From the NCBI RefSeq assembly GCF_030053775.1, contig NZ_CP125669.1, positions 682,001-746,000 on the forward strand: DNA of 64,000 bases. The letters are read 5' to 3'. Position numbers and translations under genes: made by a program. How positions within the stretch are numbered: the first letter of the stretch is position 1; each line of letters opens with the position of its first letter. Below, piece after piece: positions 26,010 to 34,744 of this stretch. The notes below the pieces were generated by a model. That model did no database searches, was not told where the DNA came from, and was given only the letters and a program-made list of their open reading frames with translations. The DNA is from Acinetobacter corruptisaponis. Its GTDB lineage: Bacteria > Pseudomonadota > Gammaproteobacteria > Pseudomonadales > Moraxellaceae.

Positions 26010-28145
26010 TCATAATGAAAAGGTCAACTCTACCCTTAAACCTTTTGCCTCTGGCAGGCTGTGGAAATGCAGCGTTGCCGAAAGTTCAGTTGCACGTTCC
26101 CTCAGGTTTTTAAGCCCATTCCCCCCAGACTGATTAGTTTCACCATCAAAACCAGTGCCATCATCACAAATGACTGAAACCAGTTGTGAATCAACCAGGC
26201 TAATGTCAATGATTACACTCTGGGCATTGGCATACTTCATTATATTACTGATGATTTCGCGAAGCATAGAAATATAATGCCTGTATTGTGCATAACTCAA
26301 GGTGATGGGTACATCTCCAAGCTTTTGTTGCCAGTTGAGTTCTATCCCACAACTTTGCAGGCGGGTCGCAACCTCATGCTCAAACTCCTGTAAGATCACA
26401 TTTAACTCAACCCCTGTACCCAACAGACCATTGACGATGGTACGCATTTCAGCAATCGCCTGACGAATGGCCTGTTTGGTTTGATCCACATCTTTCTGGT
26501 AGAGACCCGATAATAATTTTGCCCCTAGGTCATCATGTAAATCACGGGCGATACGGTGTCTTTCCTCACGCACACCATTGTCATAGGCAACCCGACTCTC
26601 TACTGCCTGAGCTAAAAATGGCAATAAATTCTGAATCAACTGTTGGTCATATTCACTAAACAAACGGCGGCCTTGCTGCGGATAGCTGAGACGCATTGCT
26701 GCCAGTCCCGCAACCTGTGGGATATACAGCACCAGTCCATTGTCTTCAATCTGGCTGTGATTCGCCTGTTCACTTATTTCAAGGTTTAATGGCTGAAACA
26801 GGTCATTCAACAAGGCTTTCCACTGTAACTGGCGTTCCTGCTCATTCACCGCAAAACTGACCTGCAAGATTCGTTCAAACAGTTCACTGTCGGATAACTT
26901 TTTGCGTTGTAACAGGTGCGCCTGTAGCCAGCCACGGACAGGCAGCCAGACCAGACCACAAATCAGGATGGCCAGACTGAGTGACATAAGTGGGCTTAAC
27001 ATCATCACCAGAAAGGCATCCAGCAACACCAGTAAAATCGCTCCTGCCAGCCAGTACAGAATTCCGAACGCCCAACGGTCCAGACTAAATAACTGATAGC
27101 GTTTTAAGCCAATCGCAATACCAATCGTCACAAACAGGAAGAAACCGAACGAATAGCCTTGTGACATATTCAGCTGAATATCAAGTAGCTGGGTACTCTG
27201 AACCAAAAATACAAATGCGCCGCTACTGACCAGAATCCATAAAGCAAACCAGCGCAATGCCACTTTTGCCCGTGGATCATGTCTGTTTGCCCGCCATTGC
27301 CAAACCATACATAAAATTGCGCTCAGCATTTGCAGGGTAACGGGTAAATCGCCCCCCATGCTTGGTTCAGGCAAAAGAAATAAGGTATCGAGCAACCACC
27401 AACCAGAGAAAAATATCGGTATTGCCCACAACCATTGGGTTCTAATCAACTGCTTTGGGTACACCAGGAATAGACTGATTAATGCACAGCCATATAGCAA
27501 TGCGCCACCCGTATTGATTGCGACAAGTACCCGAAATAATTCGGCATTTAAAGCCAGATCACGGGTGCTATAGATGGCTGCAGAAAAGGCAAATACGGGA
27601 TAGGCCGCATTGAGTAAGGCAAAAACACGGGGGGCGATTTCATTGGGACGCAATGCCCAAATCCAGCAGCCCAGTAAAAATCCAACCGAACTGACAGCAA
27701 GCTGAAACCAGAACTCAAAAGGTAAACCCCGAAGCGTTCGTTTAGGCTGAATATTGACAGGATATGGCGTTGAGCTTGAATGATCGCCTGACTGCAAAAA
27801 TATTTGCTGATGCTGGCTTATCAGTTGATGAACTTGGCTCTGTTTGATAAAAAATTGCTGCATCTCAGGATAGGTTGCAACAAAATGGGGGTCTTCAGTA
27901 AAGTCATTTGCGTTTAGCAGTATTCGGTTCTGCCCACCTGCTGATGAAATCGCAACTGAATTTACATCCTGTAATATCAATCGCTGCCCGTCAAATACCG
28001 AAATTTTCTGGCGTTCTTTGACTTCAAAGCGTAAATGACTACTGGGCTGATTTACCGCACAATAGATAACCGCAATAAGGGCCAACGACAATCCTAAAAT
28101 GGCATAAAACAACCGATCCGCTGGTGTTTTGCGACGCAAAGCCAT
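26010..28145 (-). CDS. Sensor histidine kinase B (NarX/HisKA_3 type), tandem paralogue
   Basis: 711 residues with the same architecture as kinase A: signal-anchor helix, periplasmic segment with NRILLNANDFTEDPHF, several membrane helices, then H-box ERHRIARDLHDDLGAKL, N-box REIISNIMKYANA and DDGTGF/GNGLKNLRERA. The N-terminal half is clearly homologous to kinase A but strongly diverged. From about residue 365 to the end, the two are nearly identical at both protein and DNA level. All phosphotransfer residues are intact. It lies 225 bases upstream of kinase A on the same strand, and the pair is followed by the single response regulator. Confidence 0.9.
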   Translation of the reverse strand: MALRRKTPADRLFYAILGLSLALIAVIYCAVNQPSSHLRFEVKERQKISVFDGQRLILQDVNSVAISSAGGQNRILLNANDFTEDPHFVATYPEMQQFFIKQSQVHQLISQHQQIFLQSGDHSSSTPYPVNIQPKRTLRGLPFEFWFQLAVSSVGFLLGCWIWALRPNEIAPRVFALLNAAYPVFAFSAAIYSTRDLALNAELFRVLVAINTGGALLYGCALISLFLVYPKQLIRTQWLWAIPIFFSGWWLLDTLFLLPEPSMGGDLPVTLQMLSAILCMVWQWRANRHDPRAKVALRWFALWILVSSGAFVFLVQSTQLLDIQLNMSQGYSFGFFLFVTIGIAIGLKRYQLFSLDRWAFGILYWLAGAILLVLLDAFLVMMLSPLMSLSLAILICGLVWLPVRGWLQAHLLQRKKLSDSELFERILQVSFAVNEQERQLQWKALLNDLFQPLNLEISEQANHSQIEDNGLVLYIPQVAGLAAMRLSYPQQGRRLFSEYDQQLIQNLLPFLAQAVESRVAYDNGVREERHRIARDLHDDLGAKLLSGLYQKDVDQTKQAIRQAIAEMRTIVNGLLGTGVELNVILQEFEHEVATRLQSCGIELNWQQKLGDVPITLSYAQYRHYISMLREIISNIMKYANAQSVIIDISLVDSQLVSVICDDGTGFDGETNQSGGNGLKNLRERATELSATLHFHSLPEAKGLRVELTFSL
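26013..26992 (-). repeat. Homogenised kinase-coding repeat, copy B
   Basis: Partner of the block at 23661-24640 at offset +2352. The sharp change from near-identity to distant homology suggests gene conversion or recombination between the two copies, not a single recent duplication. Confidence 0.85.
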
Positions 28146-28203
28146 GTATCACCACAATATGAGTATCCTTTCTGTGAACTAATGATAATCCAGAACATAT
28201 AAA

Positions 28204-28228
28204 AAAGGATGCTGTGACAGCATCCTTT
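28204..28228 (-). terminator. Terminator of pepN
   Basis: AAAGGATGCTG (28204-28214) and CAGCATCCTTT (28218-28228) are perfectly paired around TGA. On the minus strand the stem is followed by more T. It lies 18 bases after the pepN stop. Confidence 0.9.
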
Positions 28229-28245
28229 CTGACGAAAACAATGTG

Positions 28246-30855
28246 TTATTCAATGTTTAGCATACTGCTCAAAGTTTCAGATACATTCTTAGATTTCACT
28301 TTCGGTTGCAACGCTTTCAATGCCTGCTGTACCTGACTGCGTTGTGGTTCAGCCAAAGTGTACCAACGTGACAGCACTTGCAATAAACGTGAACCTAAAA
28401 TCGGGTTTTTCTCATCCAGATAGCCTGCCAGCTCAATAAAATGCCCCACGCCAAAACCCCATGTATTGACTGGGTTATTTGACAAACCGCCACTGACTGA
28501 ACGAATACGGTTTGGCGTGCCCAAATCATAATCTACATGCTGGGTCAGATATTTTATGGTTTCCTCAGTAGCATTTGGATTGGAGGATTGAATGCTAAAC
28601 CATTGATCCAGCGACAAGGCTTCATCTTTAAAACGATTATAAAAGTCATCCAAAGCATCTTGAGCCTGTGGTGCATCATTCCAGACCAGCACACGCAATG
28701 CTCCCAAACGCTCAGACATATTGCCCGTGTTTTGATACTGCGCATAAGCCAAATCAAATACCGATTCATCACCCTGACGTGCCAGCATATTTAGCATGAT
28801 ATTTTTAAGCGCCCGCACACCCATCGCCAAAGAGAACTCTTTTTGCATCTCTGGATCTAAAGATAGATAGGTGTCTTTCCAGAATGAACCCAACTCACGA
28901 GCCAACCGATCCAGCACTGCTTCACGTTTCTCACGAATAAGCTCAGGTTCATAATCCTGATCAATACGGCTACCCAAGTAGTTTTCGCTTGGTACATCAA
29001 ACAGGCGTGAGGCAAGCAAAGGATCTTTATTGACCAATTCAGGCAAGGTATCTTTAATCGCCTGAATATAGGCATCGACCTTATGGTCTTGCAGTAAGAT
29101 GCGTTCCAGCAAGGTTTGTGTGGCTTGCCACTGGTTAAAACCGTTGGTTTCATGCTGAATCAGGAAAGCAAGATCTTCATCTGAATAGTCAAACACAAGA
29201 TTGACGGGCGCAGAGAAATTACGCAATAACGATGCAACAGGTTGTGTAGTCACACCTGTAAATTCAATACTCTCCTCATCCTGATCAAATAAATACACCC
29301 CATCTTTAACATCATCCACAAACAGATCAGGGCTGTGCAAGGTGTATTGCTCGCCAGTATTGGCATTGAATAATGCTAGAGCCACAGGAATTGGAACGGC
29401 TTTTAAATTTGGATATTTAGGATGTGCTTTTAGGCTTTGTTTGAAGCTAAGACGATAGGTCTGTGCAGCCGCATCATATTCACCTTTGGCTTCCAGCTTT
29501 GGTGTACCAGGCTGGTTATACCAGATCAGGAAATTAGATAAATCAACACCTGAACCTGCGCTTAATGCAGCAACCCAGTCTTCCACCGTCACCGCCTGAC
29601 CATCATGACGACGGAAATATTCATCCGTTCCTTTACGGTATTTTTCCTTACCCAGTAAAGTCGCCATCATGCGGTTAATTTCCGCCCCTTTCTCATAAAC
29701 CGTTGCGGTATAGAAATTATTAATTTCCACAAAATGGTCTGGGCGTGGTGGATGCGACAATGGGCCAGCATCTTCAGGAAATTGATGCGACTTCAACACC
29801 GCCACATCATCAATACGCTGGACTGCTGCCGACTGTAAATCTTCCGAAAATGACTGATCACGAAAAACGGTTAAACCCTCTTTTAAACAGAGCTGAAACC
29901 AATCCCGACAAGTAATACGGTTGCCTGTCCAGTTATGGAAATATTCATGCGCAATCACCGACTGCACCCGCATAATGGCTGCATCAGTAGTGTATTCCTC
30001 ATCGGCAAGCACACATGAGGTATTGAAGATATTTAAACCTTTATTCTCCATTGCGCCCATATTGAACTGGCTCACCGCCACAATCATATAGTTGTCGAGG
30101 TCATAAGGGCGACCATAGTGTTCCTCATCCCAGCGCATTGAATGTTTTAGTGCTTCCATCGCGATATGGCATTTTGGAATATCTTTTTCAATCGCATAAA
30201 TTTCCAGAGCAACATCACGCCCCTCAGACGTAGTATAGCGATCTTTCAGTACCGCTAAATCACCAATCACACAGGCAAATAAATAGCTTGGCTTTTTGGT
30301 CGGGTCTTGCCAGATGGCAAAATGGCGGTCCTCTCCTACTTCACCTGTTTCCAGCAAGTTCCCATTGGCTAACAAGACTGGATATTTTTTATCAGCCTCG
30401 ACACGGGTGGTAAATTCCGCCAACACATCTGGACGGTCTGGATAGAATGTAATTTTACGGAAGCCCTCAGGCTCATTCTGGGTGACAAATAAGTCACCTG
30501 CCTTATACAAACCCTCAAGCTGGGTATTTGATTCAGGATGAATAATCACTTTGGTTTGCACAATGACCTGATCTGGTGCATCGGTGATCACCAATTGTTC
30601 ACTGTCCAGTTGATATTGATCAACATTCAACAACTGTCCATTCATTTGAATGGATTGTAGCTCCAGATCACGACCCAACAATACCAGCTCACCCGCTGCC
30701 TGACGTTTCATAACCAGTGTTGAATCAACAATGGTGTGATCATCATAGACCTGAATGTCCAAATGAATCGACTCAACCAGAAAAGCGGGCTTTTGATAGT
30801 CTTTTAAATAAATGGTTTGATCTGCCTGTACAGGAGGTTGTGCCGCAATATTCAT
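28246..30855 (-). CDS. pepN: Aminopeptidase N
   Basis: M1-family zinc metallo-aminopeptidase that trims N-terminal residues from peptides in the cytoplasm. Its 869 residues are close to E. coli PepN (870). The substrate-binding exopeptidase motif GAMEN is at 267-271. The zinc motif HEYFHNW is at 303-309, and the third ligand Glu lies 19 residues after the second His, in LKEGLTVF. The C-terminal helical domain is complete. A single gene with its own terminator. Confidence 0.97.
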   Translation of the reverse strand: MNIAAQPPVQADQTIYLKDYQKPAFLVESIHLDIQVYDDHTIVDSTLVMKRQAAGELVLLGRDLELQSIQMNGQLLNVDQYQLDSEQLVITDAPDQVIVQTKVIIHPESNTQLEGLYKAGDLFVTQNEPEGFRKITFYPDRPDVLAEFTTRVEADKKYPVLLANGNLLETGEVGEDRHFAIWQDPTKKPSYLFACVIGDLAVLKDRYTTSEGRDVALEIYAIEKDIPKCHIAMEALKHSMRWDEEHYGRPYDLDNYMIVAVSQFNMGAMENKGLNIFNTSCVLADEEYTTDAAIMRVQSVIAHEYFHNWTGNRITCRDWFQLCLKEGLTVFRDQSFSEDLQSAAVQRIDDVAVLKSHQFPEDAGPLSHPPRPDHFVEINNFYTATVYEKGAEINRMMATLLGKEKYRKGTDEYFRRHDGQAVTVEDWVAALSAGSGVDLSNFLIWYNQPGTPKLEAKGEYDAAAQTYRLSFKQSLKAHPKYPNLKAVPIPVALALFNANTGEQYTLHSPDLFVDDVKDGVYLFDQDEESIEFTGVTTQPVASLLRNFSAPVNLVFDYSDEDLAFLIQHETNGFNQWQATQTLLERILLQDHKVDAYIQAIKDTLPELVNKDPLLASRLFDVPSENYLGSRIDQDYEPELIREKREAVLDRLARELGSFWKDTYLSLDPEMQKEFSLAMGVRALKNIMLNMLARQGDESVFDLAYAQYQNTGNMSERLGALRVLVWNDAPQAQDALDDFYNRFKDEALSLDQWFSIQSSNPNATEETIKYLTQHVDYDLGTPNRIRSVSGGLSNNPVNTWGFGVGHFIELAGYLDEKNPILGSRLLQVLSRWYTLAEPQRSQVQQALKALQPKVKSKNVSETLSSMLNIE

Positions 30856-31200
30856 CAGTATTCCTTATCTTTAGTCATGTCTTTTAGATGGTCTTGTTGG
30901 CAAGACTCGTAATGACTTGATCATACGCCAACTGATACAACCTGTCTTTAAGACCCAGTATGAGTTTTAACAATTTTATTGGGCTGAACTCCGTCATTTT
31001 CAAATCAAATTGAGTCAATATGCTGATCATTTAGACAGAATTACAACATAGTTTTCTATTCTTAAATAAAAACTACAGAAGCAATTGCATTTCATCGCTC
31101 AACTTACATTTTTTTCCAGACTTTTACATTTTGTGCACGGTTATTGCTTAATGATATATGCCAATGTAGGTATATAAAATAACAAGCGAGGGTTACTGTT
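30856..31200. other. 345-base non-coding gap between pepN and a small gene
   Basis: Divergent intergenic region, AT-rich. It must hold the promoters of pepN (minus) and of the small plus-strand gene. TATATAAAAT at about 31170 could be part of a -10 region for the small gene. I see no RNA gene or repeat of note. Confidence 0.5.
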
Positions 31201-31458
31201 ATGGAATTAAAAGCACATCTGTATCGTCTAGAAAATATTAAGGCAATCCATGATCTTGCTGCTGCGGGCATTGATCATCATGTGATTTCAGTATTCTTAT
31301 CAGCGGAGGGTATTGATCTTAGCGCCCTGGAAGTTACCAATATCGTGAATACCTATGATGCGCTTGGAAAAGAAAAAGTACCAAGCAAAAAAGTGCAGGC
31401 ACTGATTGCCGCGAAAAAAATCGGTCAGGAGGACGAAAATCTACCGTGCCCTGTTTAG
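31201..31458 (+). CDS. Small protein of unknown function (85 residues)
   Basis: A GAGGG ribosome site lies 8 bases before the ATG and a terminator follows the stop, so the gene looks real. The product is soluble, mostly helical by composition, with LYRLENIKAIHDLAAAGIDHHVISVFLSAEGIDL followed by a Lys-rich C-terminal part. The N-terminal pattern resembles a small helix-turn-helix-like unit, but I do not recognise a family. A start in a 345-base divergent region suggests independent expression. Confidence 0.72.
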   Translation: MELKAHLYRLENIKAIHDLAAAGIDHHVISVFLSAEGIDLSALEVTNIVNTYDALGKEKVPSKKVQALIAAKKIGQEDENLPCPV

Positions 31459-31470
31459 TTTACCCAATAA

Positions 31471-31502
31471 AAAACCTCGAACCCATTTGGATTCGAGGTT
31501 TT
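31471..31502. terminator. Bidirectional terminator between the 85-residue gene and the DUF2147 array
   Basis: AAAACCTCGAA (31471-31481) and TTCGAGGTTTT (31492-31502) are perfectly complementary with a 10-base loop and A/T runs on both sides. It ends both the plus-strand gene and DUF2147 copy 1. Confidence 0.9.
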
Positions 31503-31516
31503 GTTTTTAAATAAAA

Positions 31517-31990
31517 TTAAGGGTTTGCACTGTCTGTACGAATCCAAACCTGAGTACGGCCCAATGCGGAAATACCTACATATCCACGCATACGTAAACG
31601 TTTACCGTCAGCACTTAAGTTCGCCTTGCCTTTATAGATTTTGCCGCTTTTTGCCTCTAACACCTTTCCGTCAACATAAGCATTTGGCTTATCGGGATCT
31701 TCCCTAAATCCAGACAAAATTTCCAAACCCAGAATTGGCTGATTGGTATATGGCGGAGGACACTTTGTACAATGGGTTAACGCAGCTCCACCAGGAACAG
31801 GATAACGATAAGCAATTTTACCGTGGTAACGACCATCAGCACCTTTCTTGATTTCTACAATTGATAGTTGCTCACCAGTTCGGTCATCAATACTTTTCCA
31901 GAAACCTTCAATTGATGCAGCAAAACCAGTCACGCTTGCAAAAGCAATAGCCAAACCCACGATTCCTTTCATGAGTACACGATTTAACAT
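31517..31990 (-). CDS. DUF2147 exported protein, copy 1
   Basis: 157 residues. A Sec signal peptide with MLNRVLMKGIV and a hydrophobic core is cleaved about after GFAA. The mature part is a DUF2147 domain: GFWKSIDDRTGEQLSIVEI, a CTKC pair, PILGLEILSGF, GKIYKGKANLSADGKRLRMRGY and the C-terminal VWIRTDSANP shared by all five copies. DUF2147 proteins are small periplasmic proteins of unknown function. The CxxC pair may form a disulfide. It is closest to copy 2. GGAG precedes the ATG. Confidence 0.9.
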   Translation of the reverse strand: MLNRVLMKGIVGLAIAFASVTGFAASIEGFWKSIDDRTGEQLSIVEIKKGADGRYHGKIAYRYPVPGGAALTHCTKCPPPYTNQPILGLEILSGFREDPDKPNAYVDGKVLEAKSGKIYKGKANLSADGKRLRMRGYVGISALGRTQVWIRTDSANP

Positions 31991-32030
31991 ATTATCTCCA
32001 TTAAAACTTAAAATAACACTTCATACTTAT

Positions 32031-32069
32031 TAGACTTGATTTAAAATATTATTTATTAAATCCAGTCTA
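32031..32069. repeat. Long hairpin between DUF2147 copies 1 and 2
   Basis: TAGACTTGATTTAA (32031-32044) and TTAAATCCAGTCTA (32056-32069) are complementary at 13 of 14 positions around an 11-base AT spacer. No T run follows on the minus strand, so it may be a weak terminator or a regulatory hairpin upstream of copy 1. Confidence 0.5.
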
Positions 32070-32139
32070 TCTTACCCTATACCAGCAGGTTTTTTATAGT
32101 TAAATCAGCTTAAATACAACTTAATATTTAGACTCATGT

Positions 32140-32613
32140 TTAAGGGTTTGCACTATCTGTACGAATCCAGACCACGGTGCGGCCCAGTGCAGACACTCCC
32201 ATATAACCACGCATGCGCAGGCGTTTACCCTCACCACTCACCACAGCCTTACCTTTATAAATTCGCCCAGATGTAGGTTCCAACACTCGACCATCAATAT
32301 AAGCATCTGCCTTATCTGGATCTTCCCTGAATCCAGACAAAATCTCCAAACCCAGAATAGGTTTATTTGTATTAGGCGCTGGACATTTGGTACAGTTTGT
32401 AAGTGCAATGCCATGTGAGTTTGGATAGCGATAAACAATTTTTCCATGATAACGACCATCATTTCCTTTACGGATTTCAACAATTGACAGTTGTTCACCT
32501 GTACGTTCTTCAATACTTTTCCAGTAACCTTCGATAGAGGCTGCAAAAGTTGTTAGGCTTGCGCAAGCAATAGAGAATCCCACGATGCCTTTTATGAGCA
32601 CACGATTTAGCAT
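32140..32613 (-). CDS. DUF2147 exported protein, copy 2
   Basis: 157 residues from the ATG at 32613, chosen over one ten codons upstream because GGGG lies just before it and the start matches copy 1 (MLNRVLIKGIV). The signal peptide ends after TTFAA. The DUF2147 domain has SIEERTGEQLSIVEI, the CTKC pair, PILGLEILSGF and VWIRTDSANP. The copy 1/copy 2 pair is the most similar in the array, suggesting a recent duplication. The function is unknown. Confidence 0.9.
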   Translation of the reverse strand: MLNRVLIKGIVGFSIACASLTTFAASIEGYWKSIEERTGEQLSIVEIRKGNDGRYHGKIVYRYPNSHGIALTNCTKCPAPNTNKPILGLEILSGFREDPDKADAYIDGRVLEPTSGRIYKGKAVVSGEGKRLRMRGYMGVSALGRTVVWIRTDSANP

Positions 32614-32816
32614 AGTAACCCCGTCATTTAAAAAGAAACACATTTATCTTTATAGAACCGATTTTATATAACTTATCACATTTTCAGCCCATGAAACTTT
32701 GACGCTCCAGTTGACTTAAAATAGTTGATCTCATTATTCACCTATTTTCCCAAAACTTTAAATAGCAAATGCACAGTATGCTTTTAAATTTATTCCATTA
32801 AACTTTAACCATATTT

Positions 32817-33293
32817 TTAAGGATTTGGGCTGTCCGTTCTAATCCAGACCTGGGTACGTCCCAAGGCGGAAATCCCCATGTAGCCACGCATACGCATACG
32901 TTTGCCATCAGCACTGAGTTGTGCCTTACCTTTATAGATATTGCCTGTTTTAGGTTCTAGAACACGACCATCAATATAATGGTCTGGATTTTTTGGATCT
33001 TCTTTTAATCCCCAGGCGATCTGGAGACCTAGGATGGGTTTATTTTTAAAAGGTTCAGGGCACTTGACACAGTTGGTCAGTGTGGCTCCCCCATTTAGGA
33101 TGGGATAACGATAGACAATGGTTCCTGTATAAGTACCATCAGGTTTCTTTTTAACTTCGACAATTGAAAGCTGCTCGCCTGTACGGTCATCAATGCTTTT
33201 CCAATACCCTTCGGGTGTTGCAGCAAAACCACCTGTTGAGAGCACCGCCAAAGAAATTCCCATGATTCCATTCATGAGTGAGTTTTTTTGCAT
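32817..33293 (-). CDS. DUF2147 exported protein, copy 3
   Basis: 158 residues from the ATG at 33293, which has GGAG eight bases upstream; an in-frame ATG at 33305 overlaps that ribosome site. The N-terminus MQKNSLMNGIMGISLAVLS is a normal signal peptide, cleaved about after GFAA. The mature domain has SIDDRTGEQLSIVEV, a CVKC pair, PILGLQIAWGL and VWIRTDSPNP. The gene and about 100 bases upstream resemble copy 4. Confidence 0.9.
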   Translation of the reverse strand: MQKNSLMNGIMGISLAVLSTGGFAATPEGYWKSIDDRTGEQLSIVEVKKKPDGTYTGTIVYRYPILNGGATLTNCVKCPEPFKNKPILGLQIAWGLKEDPKNPDHYIDGRVLEPKTGNIYKGKAQLSADGKRMRMRGYMGISALGRTQVWIRTDSPNP

Positions 33294-33350
33294 AAAACGC
33301 TCCATAATGCAAAATAGTTCTGTCTTATATATATTTATTCTAATGTGTAT

Positions 33351-33386
33351 AGACAGTCAACACGATCAATGGATATTTGACTGTCT
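33351..33386. promoter_or_regulatory. Inverted repeat upstream of DUF2147 copy 3
   Basis: AGACAGTCAA (33351-33360) and TTGACTGTCT (33377-33386) are perfect inverted repeats with a 16-base spacer, about 60 bases before the copy 3 start. On the minus strand TTGACT could also act as a -35 element. A degenerate version lies upstream of copy 4. Confidence 0.5.
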
Positions 33387-33433
33387 AAAACGAGCATAAA
33401 TTTTAACTAAATCACATATTTAAAAATAAACGA

Positions 33434-33892
33434 TTAAGGTGACGCACTATCAGTTCTAATCCAAACCACTGAACGGCCAAGTAAAGAAACTCCGATATAA
33501 CCTCTTAATTTTAAACGTTTCCCATCTGCACTCAGATGTGCTTTCCCTTTATAAATTTTGCCAGTACCTGGATCAAGCAACTTCCCATTTATATAATTAC
33601 TAGGATCTTTAGAATCCTGCGTAATGCCTGTCATAATCTCCAAGCCTAAACGGGGTTTATTGGTATAAGGAGGTGGACATTTTACGCACAATTCATTGCC
33701 TGAACCCCCTCTAACATTTGGATATACATAAACTGTTTTGCCCCGAAAGGTTCCATCCGCAGCTTTTTTAATTTCTATAATTGCAAGTTGCTCACTCGTA
33801 CGATCATCAATACTCTTCCAGTAACCCTCTATTGAAGCTGAAAAGATAGTAGTTGATAGCAGAGATAAAGAAATTCCCACGATTCCATTCAT
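33434..33892 (-). CDS. DUF2147 exported protein, copy 4, with altered start
   Basis: The DUF2147 domain is intact: SIDDRTSEQLAIIEI, a CVKC pair, PRLGLEIMTGI and VWIRTDSASP. The start is unusual. The ATG that matches the copy 3 start (33907-33909, with GGAG before it) is now out of frame owing to a one-base deletion just after it. It opens a six-codon ORF ending in TGA that overlaps the next ATG (33892) as ATGA. Translation could restart there, giving MNGIVGISLSLL..., 152 residues, a signal peptide lacking basic residues. The frame is also open upstream to an ATG at 33970, which would give 178 residues with KK before the hydrophobic core. The true start is not decided. Confidence 0.75.
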   Translation of the reverse strand: MNGIVGISLSLLSTTIFSASIEGYWKSIDDRTSEQLAIIEIKKAADGTFRGKTVYVYPNVRGGSGNELCVKCPPPYTNKPRLGLEIMTGITQDSKDPSNYINGKLLDPGTGKIYKGKAHLSADGKRLKLRGYIGVSLLGRSVVWIRTDSASP

Positions 33893-33964
33893 GAATAGTT
33901 TTTTTGCATATGAAACTCCATAATACAGAATAGATCTACCGTATATATTTATTCCAATATCTAT

Positions 33965-33999
33965 AGACAATCAACCAACTAAGGGATGTTTAGCTGTCT
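33965..33999. promoter_or_regulatory. Degenerate inverted repeat upstream of DUF2147 copy 4
   Basis: AGACAATCAA (33965-33974) and TTAGCTGTCT (33990-33999) correspond in sequence and position to the perfect repeat upstream of copy 3. The adjoining TATATTTATTC segments are also shared. This shows that promoter regions were duplicated with the genes. Confidence 0.45.
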
Positions 34000-34047
34000 A
34001 AAAATGAAATGAAATTTATACCAAATCCCATATTTTAAAATAAATAA

Positions 34048-34521
34048 TCAAGGTGTCGCGCTGTCTGTTCTAATCCAAACCACTGTACGGCCTAAAGCTG
34101 AAATCCCAACATAGCCACGCATAAAGAGACGCTTGCCATCTGGGCTTAGGCGTGCTTTACCCTTGTAAGTTTTACCTGTTTTGCTTTCAAGGATATGTCC
34201 CTCTATATAGTTGTTGGGACGTTTCGGGTCTTCCACCAACCCAGTCAATACTTCAAGTCCCATACGTGGCTTATTGGTATAAGGTGCTGGACAATTCATA
34301 CAGTGTGTCACCACAACGCCCTGGGCACTTGGAAAAATATGAACAATCTTGCCACGATAGGTATTGTCAGAAGCCTTTCTAATTTCAATAATTGTCAGTT
34401 GCTCACCCGTTCGATCATCAATACTGCGCCAATATCCCTCAATCGAAGCGGCATAAGAAACAATGCTAATAAAACAACCTATTAACCCCAAAACACATTT
34501 CTTCAATAATTGGTGACTCAT
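34048..34521 (-). CDS. DUF2147 exported protein, copy 5
   Basis: 157 residues, first of the array in transcription order. The signal peptide MSHQLLKKCVLGLIGCFISIVSYAA is followed by SIEGYWRSIDDRTGEQLTIIEI, a CMNC pair, PRMGLEVLTGL and VWIRTDSATP. AAGGGG precedes the ATG. As in the other copies the mature protein starts with SIEGYW or a close variant. The function is unknown; a periplasmic location is inferred from the signal peptide. Confidence 0.9.
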   Translation of the reverse strand: MSHQLLKKCVLGLIGCFISIVSYAASIEGYWRSIDDRTGEQLTIIEIRKASDNTYRGKIVHIFPSAQGVVVTHCMNCPAPYTNKPRMGLEVLTGLVEDPKRPNNYIEGHILESKTGKTYKGKARLSPDGKRLFMRGYVGISALGRTVVWIRTDSATP

Positions 34522-34744
34522 CTTTTCCCCTTTCTGCTCTTTTAAAATAGCATTGAGTGATTACTCTAATCGGCGCGGGAATTTACCATATTTAAAAAAA
34601 TATCAACGTTATAAAGTTAACTTTTAGCTACACTTCAGTCTATCAGGTCTCATTTTGGAACTACTTTTTAACAATACAAACTTTGCATCATTGTCTTGGT
34701 CCAGCATGTATAATCTTTTTTTTATAAATATGGGTTAGGCATCA

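Noticed and set aside
31981..34744. Possible CRISPR-like or direct-repeat array in the DUF2147 region
   Set aside because: The periodicity is that of whole duplicated genes of about 650 bases, not of short repeats and spacers.
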